Positions 54,795 through 64,000 of a DNA stretch of 64,000 bases are shown here, piece after piece. A program made the position numbers and the translations under genes. The DNA is from Viola odorata (taxonomy: Eukaryota; Streptophyta; Magnoliopsida; Malpighiales; Violaceae). The stretch's first letter is position 1. Every line of letters starts with the position of its first letter. The stretch lies in the NCBI GenBank assembly GCA_963691705.1, contig OY829543.1:52494564-52558563 (forward strand), given 5' to 3'. Under the pieces are notes generated by a model that saw nothing but the letters and a program-made list of their open reading frames with translations, was not told the origin of the DNA and did no database searches.

Positions 54795-57566
54795 ATGTAT
54801 ATGAAAATCCCAGTAATGGGTGTGAGGAAACATACCAATTTACACTCAGGGAGGGTGTTCAGTGATAGGAAATGGCTTATCCCATTTTCTGCAACCTTGC
54901 TTGTATCTTTTACTTTGCTGCTGTCATTTGCTTTCGGGGTATTTACCTCTCCTTATGGTGGAGATCAGTTGCCATTGGATGTTATTTCATTATCAAGATC
55001 AGAGGACTCATCCGGGTATTTTGTAGAATCGGATTTGAAGAAGTATTTTAATGCAAGTAGGTATTCGAACATGGAAGCACCTAGATTAGCTTATCTTATT
55101 TCGGGGACAAAGGGTGATAGTCGTAGAATGATGAGAACTTTGCAGGCTGTGTATCATCCAAGAAATCAGTATATTTTGCATTTGGATCTTGAAGTTCCAC
55201 CACGGGAAAGGTTGGAGTTGGGAACATCTGTGAAGAGTGATCCTACATTTCTTGAGGTTGGGAATGTGCGCGTGATGGCACAATCTAACTTGGTGACCTA
55301 TAAAGGGCCTACTATGATTGCTTCTACTCTTCAGGCCATTGCAATTATGCTGAGGGAGAGCTTAGAGTGGGACTGGTTCATCAATCTTAGTGCTTCAGAT
55401 TATCCTCTTGTGACACAGGATGGTTAGTACTGGTTACAGAACTTTTAATTGCCTTCCTAGTTTCTTGTTATTTTATGGCTTTAATATTTGCACACCTTAC
55501 TGTTTTATTTTTATTCTCAATTGCGGGGTCTTTAGGATACTTGTGACTTTATGAGTCAATTATTTAAAGTTTACAAGATTCTGTTAGTTACAGCCTGAGG
55601 GAATTTCGCTTCTTTCTGGGAATTCACAAGTGATATGAACGGAAGTTGAAACTTTCATTTTAAGATACTTTCTTTAGATGAGAATGATGATTCAACCTAG
55701 CTTGGTGATAATTGAAATTATAGGATTTTCAGCTATTCTGAAGTGATCATAAGGCTTAGAAATTGAAATCTTCTAAAATAGTATTAATTCAATGAAACAA
55801 ATCCCAGCCTCTATTGAAAGAAAAATCATCCATCTTGTCTGTTCTGTTGTAATATAGATTTTGGAACCAAGTTGGTTTGTTCATATTGCCTGTATTTGCT
55901 CATATAAGATACTTTTTAAGGACCAGTCCTACCTTTCACTATGTTCTAATAAATTTTGTGGCTCTGAAGTAGTCTGTGTTATAACTGTTTTGTGGTGTGT
56001 TTGTTATTCATAAGTTGCATCTGTAGGGCACAGAACTGACCCAATTAACATAATGCATCCAACTGAGAATCTGGAACTTTTCAGAAGTACTCGCTTATTC
56101 CTCTTCTTCTTTTATTTTCCCCTTTCCTTTTCTTTATTTATATTAAACCTTTTAAAGAACTTTTAGTTGTCATTTTTTGCTGAAGTAATGTCCTATTTAT
56201 GTTTGAATTTTGCAGATCTACTTCATGTGTTCTCAAATTTGTCCAGAAATCTTAATTTCATCGAACATATGCAAATTACTGGATGGAAATTGTAAGTGAA
56301 AAATGATAATTTCTGTAGCACAGCCTGAAAAAATCTCTTTTTCTTGAAGGGTAGAAAGAGTCACTCTAGACATTAAACGTTTTTTGCAGGAACCAAAGGG
56401 CAAAACCTATTATTATTGATCCAGGCCTGTACTTATCAAAGAAATCTGACCTTGCTTCGACTACTCAACGCCGTTCGCTTCCCACTTCTTTCAAGTTGTT
56501 TACTGGTATGCACATCTGTCTAGGATTAAGTTGTTTGCTGAGCATCTGGTAACGCGGATGTTTTCAATTCATATAACTACCTGGAAAGTGTGTTTTTGAT
56601 TTCTCAGAATTAGTTTGGTATCGGGTTTATTTGTCAACATCAGTTTGGTCTTTATTTTGGATAGTTGGTGGTATAGAGGTCTTTCAAGCTAATCCGTTTG
56701 GTATGGGGTTTATTTATCAACAGCCATCTTGTCTTTATTTAAAGTGATGTTTTGAGTTCTTGCTCTTCTGAAGTGGGATTATTAGGAAGGACTCAATGAC
56801 ACTTTAGTTTTCTTTACATAAATGGCTGGCCTGAATCGTTGCACCGTGAAGATTTTAAGTTGCTTTACAACTGAAATGGAAAGGGCTTTTTTTGCACCAT
56901 ATTGAGCTGGTAGGTTGTTTGTTAGATGGATTGTTGGAAGGCTACAAGTAACGGGTGTTGTCTAGCTGATGTTCTTTGCTACTTGTCATTGGTTTGGGCA
57001 TGTTCTTTTCATTTAAGATTGAAATATTTCTGATTTGTTTTGACATGCTTCGTACAGGTTCCGCATGGGTAATGCTAACCCGATCCTTTGTTGAGTACTG
57101 TATAATGGGATGGGAAAATCTTCCACGAACGCTCCTCATGTATTACACAAATTTCATATCCTCACCAGAAGGATACTTCCACACAGTTATTTGCAACACA
57201 GAAGAATTTCGGCACACAGCGATAAGCCATGATCTTCATTACATTGCTTGGGACACTCCACCAAAGCAGCATCCCATCTCCTTGACAATGAAGGATTTTG
57301 ACAGAATGGTCCAAAGCAAGGCCCCGTTTGCTCGAAAATTCGCGAGGGATGATCCAGTTTTGGACAAGATTGATAAAGAGCTTCTAGGCCGCACAAGTCG
57401 GTTTGCACCAGGAGCATGGTGTATCGGCAGCTCTAAAAATGGGGCTGACCCATGTTCCATTCACGGTAATTATTCAGTTTTTCGGCCAGGTCCTGGTGCT
57501 GAGAGGCTCCAAGGATTGGTTCAAACGTTGTTGTCTGATGATTTTCTGAAAAAGCAGTGCTCATGA
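54795..57566 (+). CDS. GT14 family glycosyltransferase, GLCAT14-like
   Basis: Four exons, 54795-55422, 56216-56291, 56390-56505 and 57058-57566, give 442 residues with all junctions in frame (GATG|GTTAGT, TGCAG|ATC, AATT|GTAAGT, TGCAG|GAA, CTG|GTATGC, ACAG|GTT). ATG 54795 is the first in frame; 54801 and 54816 are alternatives. It is a type II Golgi membrane protein with a short basic tail and one hydrophobic anchor (WLIPFSATLLVSFTLLLSFA). The catalytic GT14 domain follows (LAYLISGTKGD, ILHLDLE, WDWFINLSASDYPL, HPISLTMKDFDRMV, PGAWC). Plant relatives add glucuronic acid to arabinogalactan proteins; the exact acceptor is inferred. Confidence 0.9.
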
Positions 57567-57903
57567 GAAGAGCACAATTTGACAAATTCCATAGTTGTAG
57601 ATTGGCAGTATCTGATACATAGTGCATATAGGTAAGCTTTTGTCTTTGTTTTTGTTTACGCTAGTCCGGTGGCATGCTTTTGGGTCTTGCCACATTCCTC
57701 TGCCCTTTATAGGCAGGTGATTGATCTCGTTTGAGCATCATTAGCCCCGAAGATAACATTTTCAAAACCACCCCGTCACGAATCAAACAAACTGTAGACA
57801 AAAAGCATAGGAAATTCCATTGGCTACAAGGAACATGCCATTTTTGCTACATTGCTGGAGCAAGGCATGAGTTTCTTTATTCGGATTAGTGAACTGAACA
57901 AGG
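57567..57903. other. Convergent 3' region between GT14 and formiminotransferase-like genes
   Basis: Holds both 3' UTRs. No further feature seen. Confidence 0.4.
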
Positions 57904-58970
57904 TCAATCCTTGTTGGAAGAAGAGATTAAACTCAAATACTTTTCAACAATTGTTTCTGGGGAGAAATCAGTGAAGTAGCCCTTCTGTACTTCCAACCCT
58001 TCTTGGCCAGCCAGCATCTCGACCTGAGCCTGAACCCTGTCAGCCCCAACCTGGTTGGGCTCCAGAAGCATGCAAGCAATCTCTGTCCAATCGCCGTGAG
58101 CCATGGCTAGTGTTTGCACTGTCGGGATTCCACCCCCACGGGCACTCACCGTCCGGGCAATCCTTCTGATCGCAAACACATCGGTGGACATGATGGGTAT
58201 GTTGTTCAATGCTACCCATGGGCGCGCCCCGATCATGGAGATGCCTTTGGCCGGAGACACTTGAATGGGGCCTTCATCGGGTGTTTCTAAAAGCATATCA
58301 GGCACGGTCCATCCGGCCCATTCGAATCCCATGGAATTAGGCCTATAGTAGCCTAGCTCTCGTCTTATGGTATCCAAGGCCTTCCCTGTAGGGTGTGCCG
58401 CGCCATACAAGAATACTGGCACTGCAATGTATAGAGGGAAATATTACCACATTTGCAAATGAAAACTCCCCATAAGTAATTACTTCATACTCCATCACTA
58501 AATCAGTGACATTTTCAAATATATTTTCCAAAAAGATTTATGAAAAAAAAGGAAATTAAAATTGAGAATGGGATCAACCTTAAAAGATGGTACCAATGTC
58601 AGCTGCGACAGCCTTAGCAAGCCAAGCAGCTTCATCCATGGAAGCCTGGGCCAAGGGATGGAACACAATGTCGTCCACGACACCGAGGCGGGGATGAGCT
58701 CCTGAATGCAGCTCAAGGTTGATGGCTCCATAGGCAGCCTGAACCATTGCGACTACGGTTTGGTGCAGGGGACTGTAAATGGCATTCCCCGTTGTGTCCA
58801 TAACAACGTAGGAGACCAAAGTGTACCTCACCCTATTGTATGCCCTGTCCTCAAATTTGTTCACGATCGCAGTTTCTGGGTCCAACCGAGCTGCCCGGTT
58901 GCGCGATTCCGAAATGTACACCTTGCAGCATAGCAGTAAAGATCGGTTCCCATTTCTCTTCTTGTTCTGC
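57904..58970 (-). CDS. Formiminotransferase-like protein, possibly disrupted
   Basis: Two minus-strand exons are clear: about 58970-58576 and 58421-57904. They match the N-terminal formiminotransferase half of FTCD, found alone in plants, which is linked to folate one-carbon metabolism: CCKVYISESRNRAA, IVNKFEDRAYNRVRYTLVSY, LELHSGAHPRLGVVDDIVFH, then VPVFLYGAAHPTGKALDTIR and RRELGYYRPNSMGFEWAGW. A first coding exon with the ATG is not found; 58970 follows an acceptor GTGCAG. The last codons of the upstream exon read DIGTIF then TAA then G before the donor, where relatives have a Gln, so the normal splice product would be truncated. An alternative donor 15 bp upstream (ATTG|GTACCA) would restore frame. 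Confidence 0.75.
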
Positions 58971-58975
58971 ACCAA

Positions 58976-61232
58976 TACACATAGGATCGATCATACTCAA
59001 CATTTTACTAACATGGTCAAGATTATTAGGAGATCCAATTAATGAGAATTACCCATCTCAGATCATGGATATATGATCTTTAAGATAATAGGTTACATGA
59101 TACAAAAATCATCATATGAGAATGTTACATCTAGTTTTTTAAATAAATATTGACTAAAAATTGTATTAATCTCAAGATATTAATAATAGGTCGAGGCCTG
59201 TATTGAGCATAAGGGCGGTGGGCGAAGGATATGGCCTGTGCGGGCGGCCAGAGTTCCACGTGAAACTCGTATGTTCTTTCTCTAATATGAACGGTTTAGA
59301 TTGGATCACTGTCACGTCAGAAAGTGGTCCGTAACCTGTATCATTCATGCTAATTTCTAACGGACCCAAAACTAATTGATAAACTTATCCCTTTGATTTT
59401 GACCAAAAACTTACAAATGATCACGAGAATCAACTTTTCTTTTTTCTCTTTTTTGGACTAAAAATTTATAAATTTCATTCCTCGTCCCACCATGGTCGAA
59501 CCCTGAGATTTTCATTCACAAAACAATAATATAAGAACAACAAGAATTTCAATTCAGACTACATTTCATATGATTTTTTTTACATATTATATGAAAAATT
59601 GAAATATAATGTTTTCTGGGAGCGAAAATCCAAAAGAAAACCTGTATCAACTCTTCTTCGTTCACATTTCCAGTTGGGAATTTATTTTATAAAAAAAATA
59701 AATGGTTACCTTATTAGCAGTGTTAGTGTAGAAATCCATGGCTATCTTAGTTCTTTTCTGCTGACTTGCTCTGCCTTTGTGTTCTTTCTTGAGTATAAAA
59801 GAGGAAATAGTTTTTACCATCCCTGAATTATCGTCGAAAATTAAAAACCTCCCTTGAACTTCATTTTTTGAAATTCGCCCCCCTGTACTATTGTTTTTGG
59901 GCAAAAAACCCTTCAATGCACATTTTTATATTTTTTAAAAAATTATAAAAAATGTAAAAAAAATGTAAAATTTCACGAAAAAATGTAATTAACCTAAAAA
60001 TCAATAATTCATAAAAAAATTGATTTAATTACGGACAGAAGGGGCTTTTTGCCCGAAAACAATAGTCCAGAGGGGTGAATTTCAAAAAATGAAGTTCAGG
60101 GGAAGTTTTTGATTTTCAAAGATAGTTCAGGGGTGGTAAAAACTATTTTCCCTAAAAAATGAGATGGTATGGAAATACTCCTTCCAAATTTTATTAACTG
60201 TCGTTTTTTATTTTTTGAAAAAAACAAGTAGTTAATAAAATTTGGAGAGAAGTGACATGTGAAACCAGTAATAAGTCACAAAGAGTCTGACTCAGCAATA
60301 ATCGTACAACTGCCAACTCATACAGCAACACAGCTCCTCCACTATTCTATCTCTTGCAAACATGATACACAATTACACATGCCATGCCAATGATATGATA
60401 TGCCTTTGTCTATCAAAGGGAAATTAGGTATACAATAATTATTGGGTATTTAATCTTTTCTTTTCTTTTTGTCAAGATTATCGGGAATCTAGATTGCAGA
60501 ATTGGTGCATCTATTTTGACAGATATTATATTAGATCCCGATTATTTTAAATTCGAATCGGATAAAAACTCAAAAGCTGATAAAATTTCTTCTTATTAAT
60601 TTTAACATAAATTGTATGTCCAAAACTCTAATTTGAAATTTCAGAACATATAATACAATTATAGTTTCCTATAGTTATTACGTCACCAAAATACTATTAA
60701 AATACACTAATACGGTAATATTAAAGTTATTTTTTCGTCTTTGTGTGTCATCTTAATTTATTATTTATATGTAAATAATAATCTCATTTAAATATTATTA
60801 AATATTAAAATATATAACGCTTTTTATATGATTTTCTTTATTTTCAAAATATACGTTCATAGTATAACTTTACATGCTATGGTCCAAAAGTGTGTGCTAG
60901 GTCATGATGCATATTCTTAAATACATTTATTTTTGTACGAGCTAGAAAGACTCTACACGCCATTATTGCCCTTTATTGCTTATTTTTAAAGTTTATTTTA
61001 GGAAATGAAGGAGTTCTAGCTTACAAAAATGACCTGGGTAACATGACAAGGTTTTTAAAGAGTAACTTATGATAATGTGCCTTCCCGCTCATTCCGGCAC
61101 GTACGGCAGAACAATAATATATATATGTTCATATTTTGATAAATATTACTTTATTTTCTAATTTAAAAAAAGTTTGCTCCACTTGATCCCATTTATTGTT
61201 CTGAATGATTTGATTTAATGTTCACGGTATAT
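58976..61232. other. Spacer with an inverted AT-rich block
   Basis: The block 59800-59925 and the block 60030-60155 are inverse copies. For example, AACTTCATTTTTTGAAATTC mirrors GAATTTCAAAAAATGAAGTT, and GGGCAAAAAACC has its counterpart GGGCTTTTTGCC. This indicates a 350-bp MITE-like element with ends near GAAATAGTTTTTACCATCCC and GGGTGGTAAAAACTATTTTC. The rest is AT-rich with no gene; a possible upstream exon of the formiminotransferase-like gene was not identified. Confidence 0.5.
59806..60150. mobile_element. Inverted-repeat element of about 345 bp
   Basis: GGAAATAGTTTTTACCATCC (59803-59822) is inverted at 60130-60151 (GGTGGTAAAAACTATTTTCC). About 120 bp at each side are inverse copies with few mismatches and a short AT-rich centre. 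The long arms fit a foldback or MITE-type element. No clear target duplication was fixed. Confidence 0.65.
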
Positions 61233-61860
61233 CACTACAAAAAAACTGACGATCATTGACGAACTATTTCCAACGAACATTTTCCGTCGGAAATTTTCGT
61301 CTGAATTTCGACAGCTACGCCGTCATAATACATTATTTTTTATCCCATAAATACCTATGTTGTTTTCGATAGAAATGTGAATGTTTTCGACAGCCATTTT
61401 CGTCGAACTCTGTCAAAAACATTGAGCGCCAAAGAAAAAAAGTTGGCCCCCCAACTTGGAGCTCAATTTTTTCAACCGAAAAGGCTGTCGAAAACACTTT
61501 TCGATGCCCACTCCGTCGAAAACTTTGAGTGCCAAAGGAAAAAAGTAGGCGCCCCAACTTAGCGTGAATTTTTTTTGACCGAATAGGCCTTCAAAAATAT
61601 TTCGACCACACAGAGCGTCGAAAATTGGAAATACATGGCGATTTTTCGACAGATCTTGCTATTTTCGGTGGATTGTTCCGTCAAAAATTGGCATATATTG
61701 TTTAGGGCTTAGGGTTTAGGATTTAGAGCTTAGGGTTTGGGACAGATGTGATGCCGTCGAAAATAGATCTTCACCATTTTCGACGGAGATCGTCGTCGCT
61801 AATGGGGTATTTTCCATCGGAAATTTAATTTTCATTTATTTTATAACAGATTTATGTTTA
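61233..61860 (+). mobile_element. CACTA (En/Spm) element terminus
   Basis: Begins CACTACAAAAAAACTGACGA, the standard CACTA terminal repeat, and continues with CCGTCGGAAA/TTTTCGAC subterminal strings. A repeat of about 105 bp (CAAAGAAAAAAAGTTGGCCC and related text) occurs twice at about 61400-61600. No matching right end (TTTTTTGTAGTG) was found in the window, so only one terminus is present, possibly truncated near the hAT element. Confidence 0.7.
61700..61741 (+). repeat. Degenerate telomere-like TTTAGGG run in the CACTA end
   Basis: TTTAGGGCTTAGGGTTTAGG and then ATTTAGAGCTTAGGGTTTGG, about six imperfect units. Confidence 0.7.
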
Positions 61861-62545
61861 AATTACTTATTATATAATGTACATTTTAGATAGAAGATTG
61901 AATAACTCATACAATTAATCAATAGTAATTAAATACCCTATTAATTAACTAATTTTAAATTAACAATATACATTTTACATTGATATCATCGAGTAGGGCT
62001 GAGCACGGGTCGGGTTGGACCCGCCATAACCGCCAACCCGAACCGACCCGACCCGCTAAAACTAAAAAAACCGCCAACCCGCCCATATACAGATACATAA
62101 CCGATCCGCTCATTTAGTGGCGGGTCGGTTCGCGGGTCACTTTTACATATATTGCAAAATAACCGACCCGACCCGACCCTAACCCTAACCCTAAGTATAA
62201 TAGTATATACTATATAAGCATCTCTTTCTCATTTGTCTCCCATTTCCTTCCCATCCCGCCCCATTTCCTAACCCTAACTTGACATGTTCTGTTCTCAACA
62301 AAATAACCATTTCCCATTTCACTTTCACTTCACATCCCGATTTCTTTTCTTTCCTTTTCCAAAATCCTTACCGCCGCCAACCCTCCTAAGTCGCTGATTC
62401 GAAAATCTTCACCATCCGCTGCCGTTGCCGCCATACTCAACGCCGGCAGCCTTTCCTTCTTCTCTCCTACATCTCGAGTTTATTCCATTCCTCGCATCCA
62501 TCGTAGCAGTAGCAAGTAGCAACGGCTGTTCTCCTCCTATCCGAG

Positions 62546-63039
62546 GTAAGATAGATGCTCTCCCCATTTAAGATTTCATCTAGTTGTAGTGATTTGATTT
62601 CATATGATGTTTAAGATTTCACCCCCTCCCTGCCTAAAGTTACTAACTAGTACTACTACTACTACTAATTGGACTACTTTCTTTCGTGTACCAACATGAG
62701 AAGAAAAGAAAAGTTTCTTCCTCTTATGGAATAACTAAACCAGATTCTCAACGTGTTACAGCAATATCATGTAATGTATCAAGAATGAGCAAAATAATTA
62801 AATAATTCTCTTTTCCGTGTTTCCATGAATATTTGTCTTCAAAGTCTTGGTAATTAGCTATTTTTCTAGATACCTGCTAGGCGCTAGCTATCACGTAAAT
62901 GTTCCTTCCAATTAATTACCAACCAAGTCACCAGCTATTTCCATTCTACGGAGTATTAATTTTTTAATAAGACCATCACTAGGAAAGAGATGGTTGTAGA
63001 TTTTTTAATTTTTTAATGGTATTGTTTTATTCATAACAG
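62546..63039 (+). other. 5' UTR intron of the hAT transposase gene
   Basis: Donor CCGAG|GTAAGA at 62545/62546 and acceptor TCATAACAG at 63039, directly before the ATG. The pattern is common in autonomous plant hAT genes; it is inferred from the junctions only. Confidence 0.5.
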
Positions 63040-64000
63040 ATGGCTGACGTTGAGGAGATGAATGTTGCTGTTGTTGCTGCTGATTCAAATGTTGCTGTTG
63101 TTGCTGTTGATTCAAATGTTGCTGCTGATTGTGGCTCAAATGGCGAGGATCAAACTGAAACACAACAAGCTGTGATCGTAGGAGAGAAAAGAGGCCGTGA
63201 GAAATCTAAAGTATGGCAACATTTCACACCTGTTGCAGGGACTGAGGGTAAGAATCGTAGAGCTACTTGCAATCATTGTGGTTCAAATTATGCTTGGGGG
63301 TCCAAAAATATTGGGACAACTAATTTGTGGTCACATTTAGATGGTAGATGCAAAAGATATGCTTATAGAGTTGTTAGAGATACAAAACAGAAAAAATTAC
63401 TCTTTAAACCTAAAAAAGAAGTGGGAATTGATGGGGTTAGAACTGGTTCGTTGAAAGCCATAGGTTATACAAATGATGCTTGTAGGAAGGCACTAGCTAG
63501 TATGGTTATTGTGGATGAGATGCCTTTTAGGGTAGTAGAGGGTGCGGGTTTTTTGAATTTTTGTCAAGTTATGCAACCGTTGTTTAAAGTACCATCAAGG
63601 TGGTCTGTTGCAAGAGATTGCATGAAACTGTATTTTGAAGAAAAAACAAAGTTGAAAGAAAAAATTAAGGGTCAGCGCGTTTGTTTGACAACGGACACTT
63701 GGACATCTATCCAAAACATCAATTATATGTGTCTCACGGCCCATTGGATTGATGCTGATTGGAAGTTAAACAAACGGATAATTAATTTTTGTCAAGTTGC
63801 AAGTCACAAGGGTGAGGTCTTGGGTAAGGTTGTTGAGAATTGTTTATTGGATTGGGGGATAGATAAAATTTTAACATTGACGGTAGACAATGCAAGCTCC
63901 AATGATGGAGTTATCAGACACTTAAAGGGTGTGACTGGAGAGTGGAAAAATGTGATCTTTGAACATGAATTTTTGCATGTTAGATGTTATGCGCATATTG
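63040..64000 (+). CDS. hAT transposase with BED zinc finger (partial, runs off the window)
   Basis: Open for 320 codons from ATG 63040 to the last base. The N-terminus has three near-repeats of NVAVVAADS type. A BED finger follows at about residues 55-110 (VWQHFTPVAGTEGKNRRATC, CNHCG, NLWSHLDGRC). The RNase-H-like core shows CLTTDTWTS (first catalytic Asp) and TLTVDNASSNDG (second), then HVRCYAHI at the edge. This is the RICESLEEPER/Ac type. The C-terminal dimerisation domain and third acidic residue would lie further right. No stop or frameshift is seen, so the element may be intact. Confidence 0.9.
   Translation, partial: MADVEEMNVAVVAADSNVAVVAVDSNVAADCGSNGEDQTETQQAVIVGEKRGREKSKVWQHFTPVAGTEGKNRRATCNHCGSNYAWGSKNIGTTNLWSHLDGRCKRYAYRVVRDTKQKKLLFKPKKEVGIDGVRTGSLKAIGYTNDACRKALASMVIVDEMPFRVVEGAGFLNFCQVMQPLFKVPSRWSVARDCMKLYFEEKTKLKEKIKGQRVCLTTDTWTSIQNINYMCLTAHWIDADWKLNKRIINFCQVASHKGEVLGKVVENCLLDWGIDKILTLTVDNASSNDGVIRHLKGVTGEWKNVIFEHEFLHVRCYAHI

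Larger units (their letters stand above)
61994..64000 (+). mobile_element. Autonomous-type hAT element, 5' part
   Basis: TAGGGCTGAGCACGGGTCGG marks a hAT terminus, followed by GACCCG/CGGGTC subterminal repeats in both orientations up to about 62190 and a (CCCTAA)3 run at 62178-62195. A transcribed region with a 5' UTR intron and the transposase ORF follow. The right end lies outside the window. Confidence 0.8.

Noticed and set aside
59172..59369. Candidate first exon of the formiminotransferase-like gene
   Set aside because: No similarity to the family start and no convincing donor that joins in frame to the acceptor at 58971.
62178..62195. True interstitial telomere
   Set aside because: Only three units, and they grade into the neighbouring ACCCGACCC repeats of the hAT end.

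Overview
This is a eudicot plant nuclear sequence. It has intron-containing genes with GT..AG junctions, plant-specific genes (ULTRAPETALA, a CC-NBS-LRR fragment, a PPR relic), TA-flanked Stowaway MITEs starting CTCCCTCCGT, plant L1 and Athila-like retroelements, and AT-rich intergenic DNA. I cannot assign a species.

Left part (1-28500): mostly transposable elements and relics. A first coding exon of a CC-NBS-LRR resistance gene lies at 1008-1370 on the minus strand. A 479-bp hAT MITE (1884-2362) carries a tRNA-like Pol III unit and sits inside an array of about 20-bp units. The dominant structure is one L1 LINE, 6034-23518, flanked by a 16-bp target-site duplication. Three LTR elements are nested in it, each with an exact 5-bp duplication: A (6621-12981, GTCAA) in ORF1, a solo LTR C (14230-15769, TACAT) and B (16084-20478, AGGAT) in the ORF2 endonuclease. 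A and B have tRNA-Asp-type primer-binding sites and no pol, so they are non-autonomous Athila-like elements. A PPR relic, a 242-bp tandem duplication, an orphan exon and a copia-type LTR follow.

Middle part (28500-46700): AT-rich DNA with several Stowaway MITEs, a small conserved Cys-pair protein gene (32286-32492) with a clear TATA box, a degenerate mariner-like transposase (about 34548-36060) with two intact extra ORFs on its right side, the NAF1 gene (39464-42337, three exons, snoRNP assembly), and a truncated Helitron helicase (minus strand).

Right part (46700-64000): ordinary genes. These are ULTRAPETALA (minus, three exons), DPH3 (minus), a GT14 glucuronosyltransferase-like gene (plus, four exons) and a formiminotransferase-like gene (minus) with an in-frame stop beside a splice junction. 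A CACTA terminus with telomere-like repeats follows. The window ends inside a hAT element whose transposase ORF is open from 63040 to the last base.

The host genes are independent single-gene units. The most notable non-gene signals are the element-specific palindromes repeated through each of the three nested LTR elements, a covarying hairpin shared by A and B, the two accessory ORFs in the mariner-like block, and the Pol III unit inside the hAT MITE. All positions and junctions were read by eye; no database search was run.
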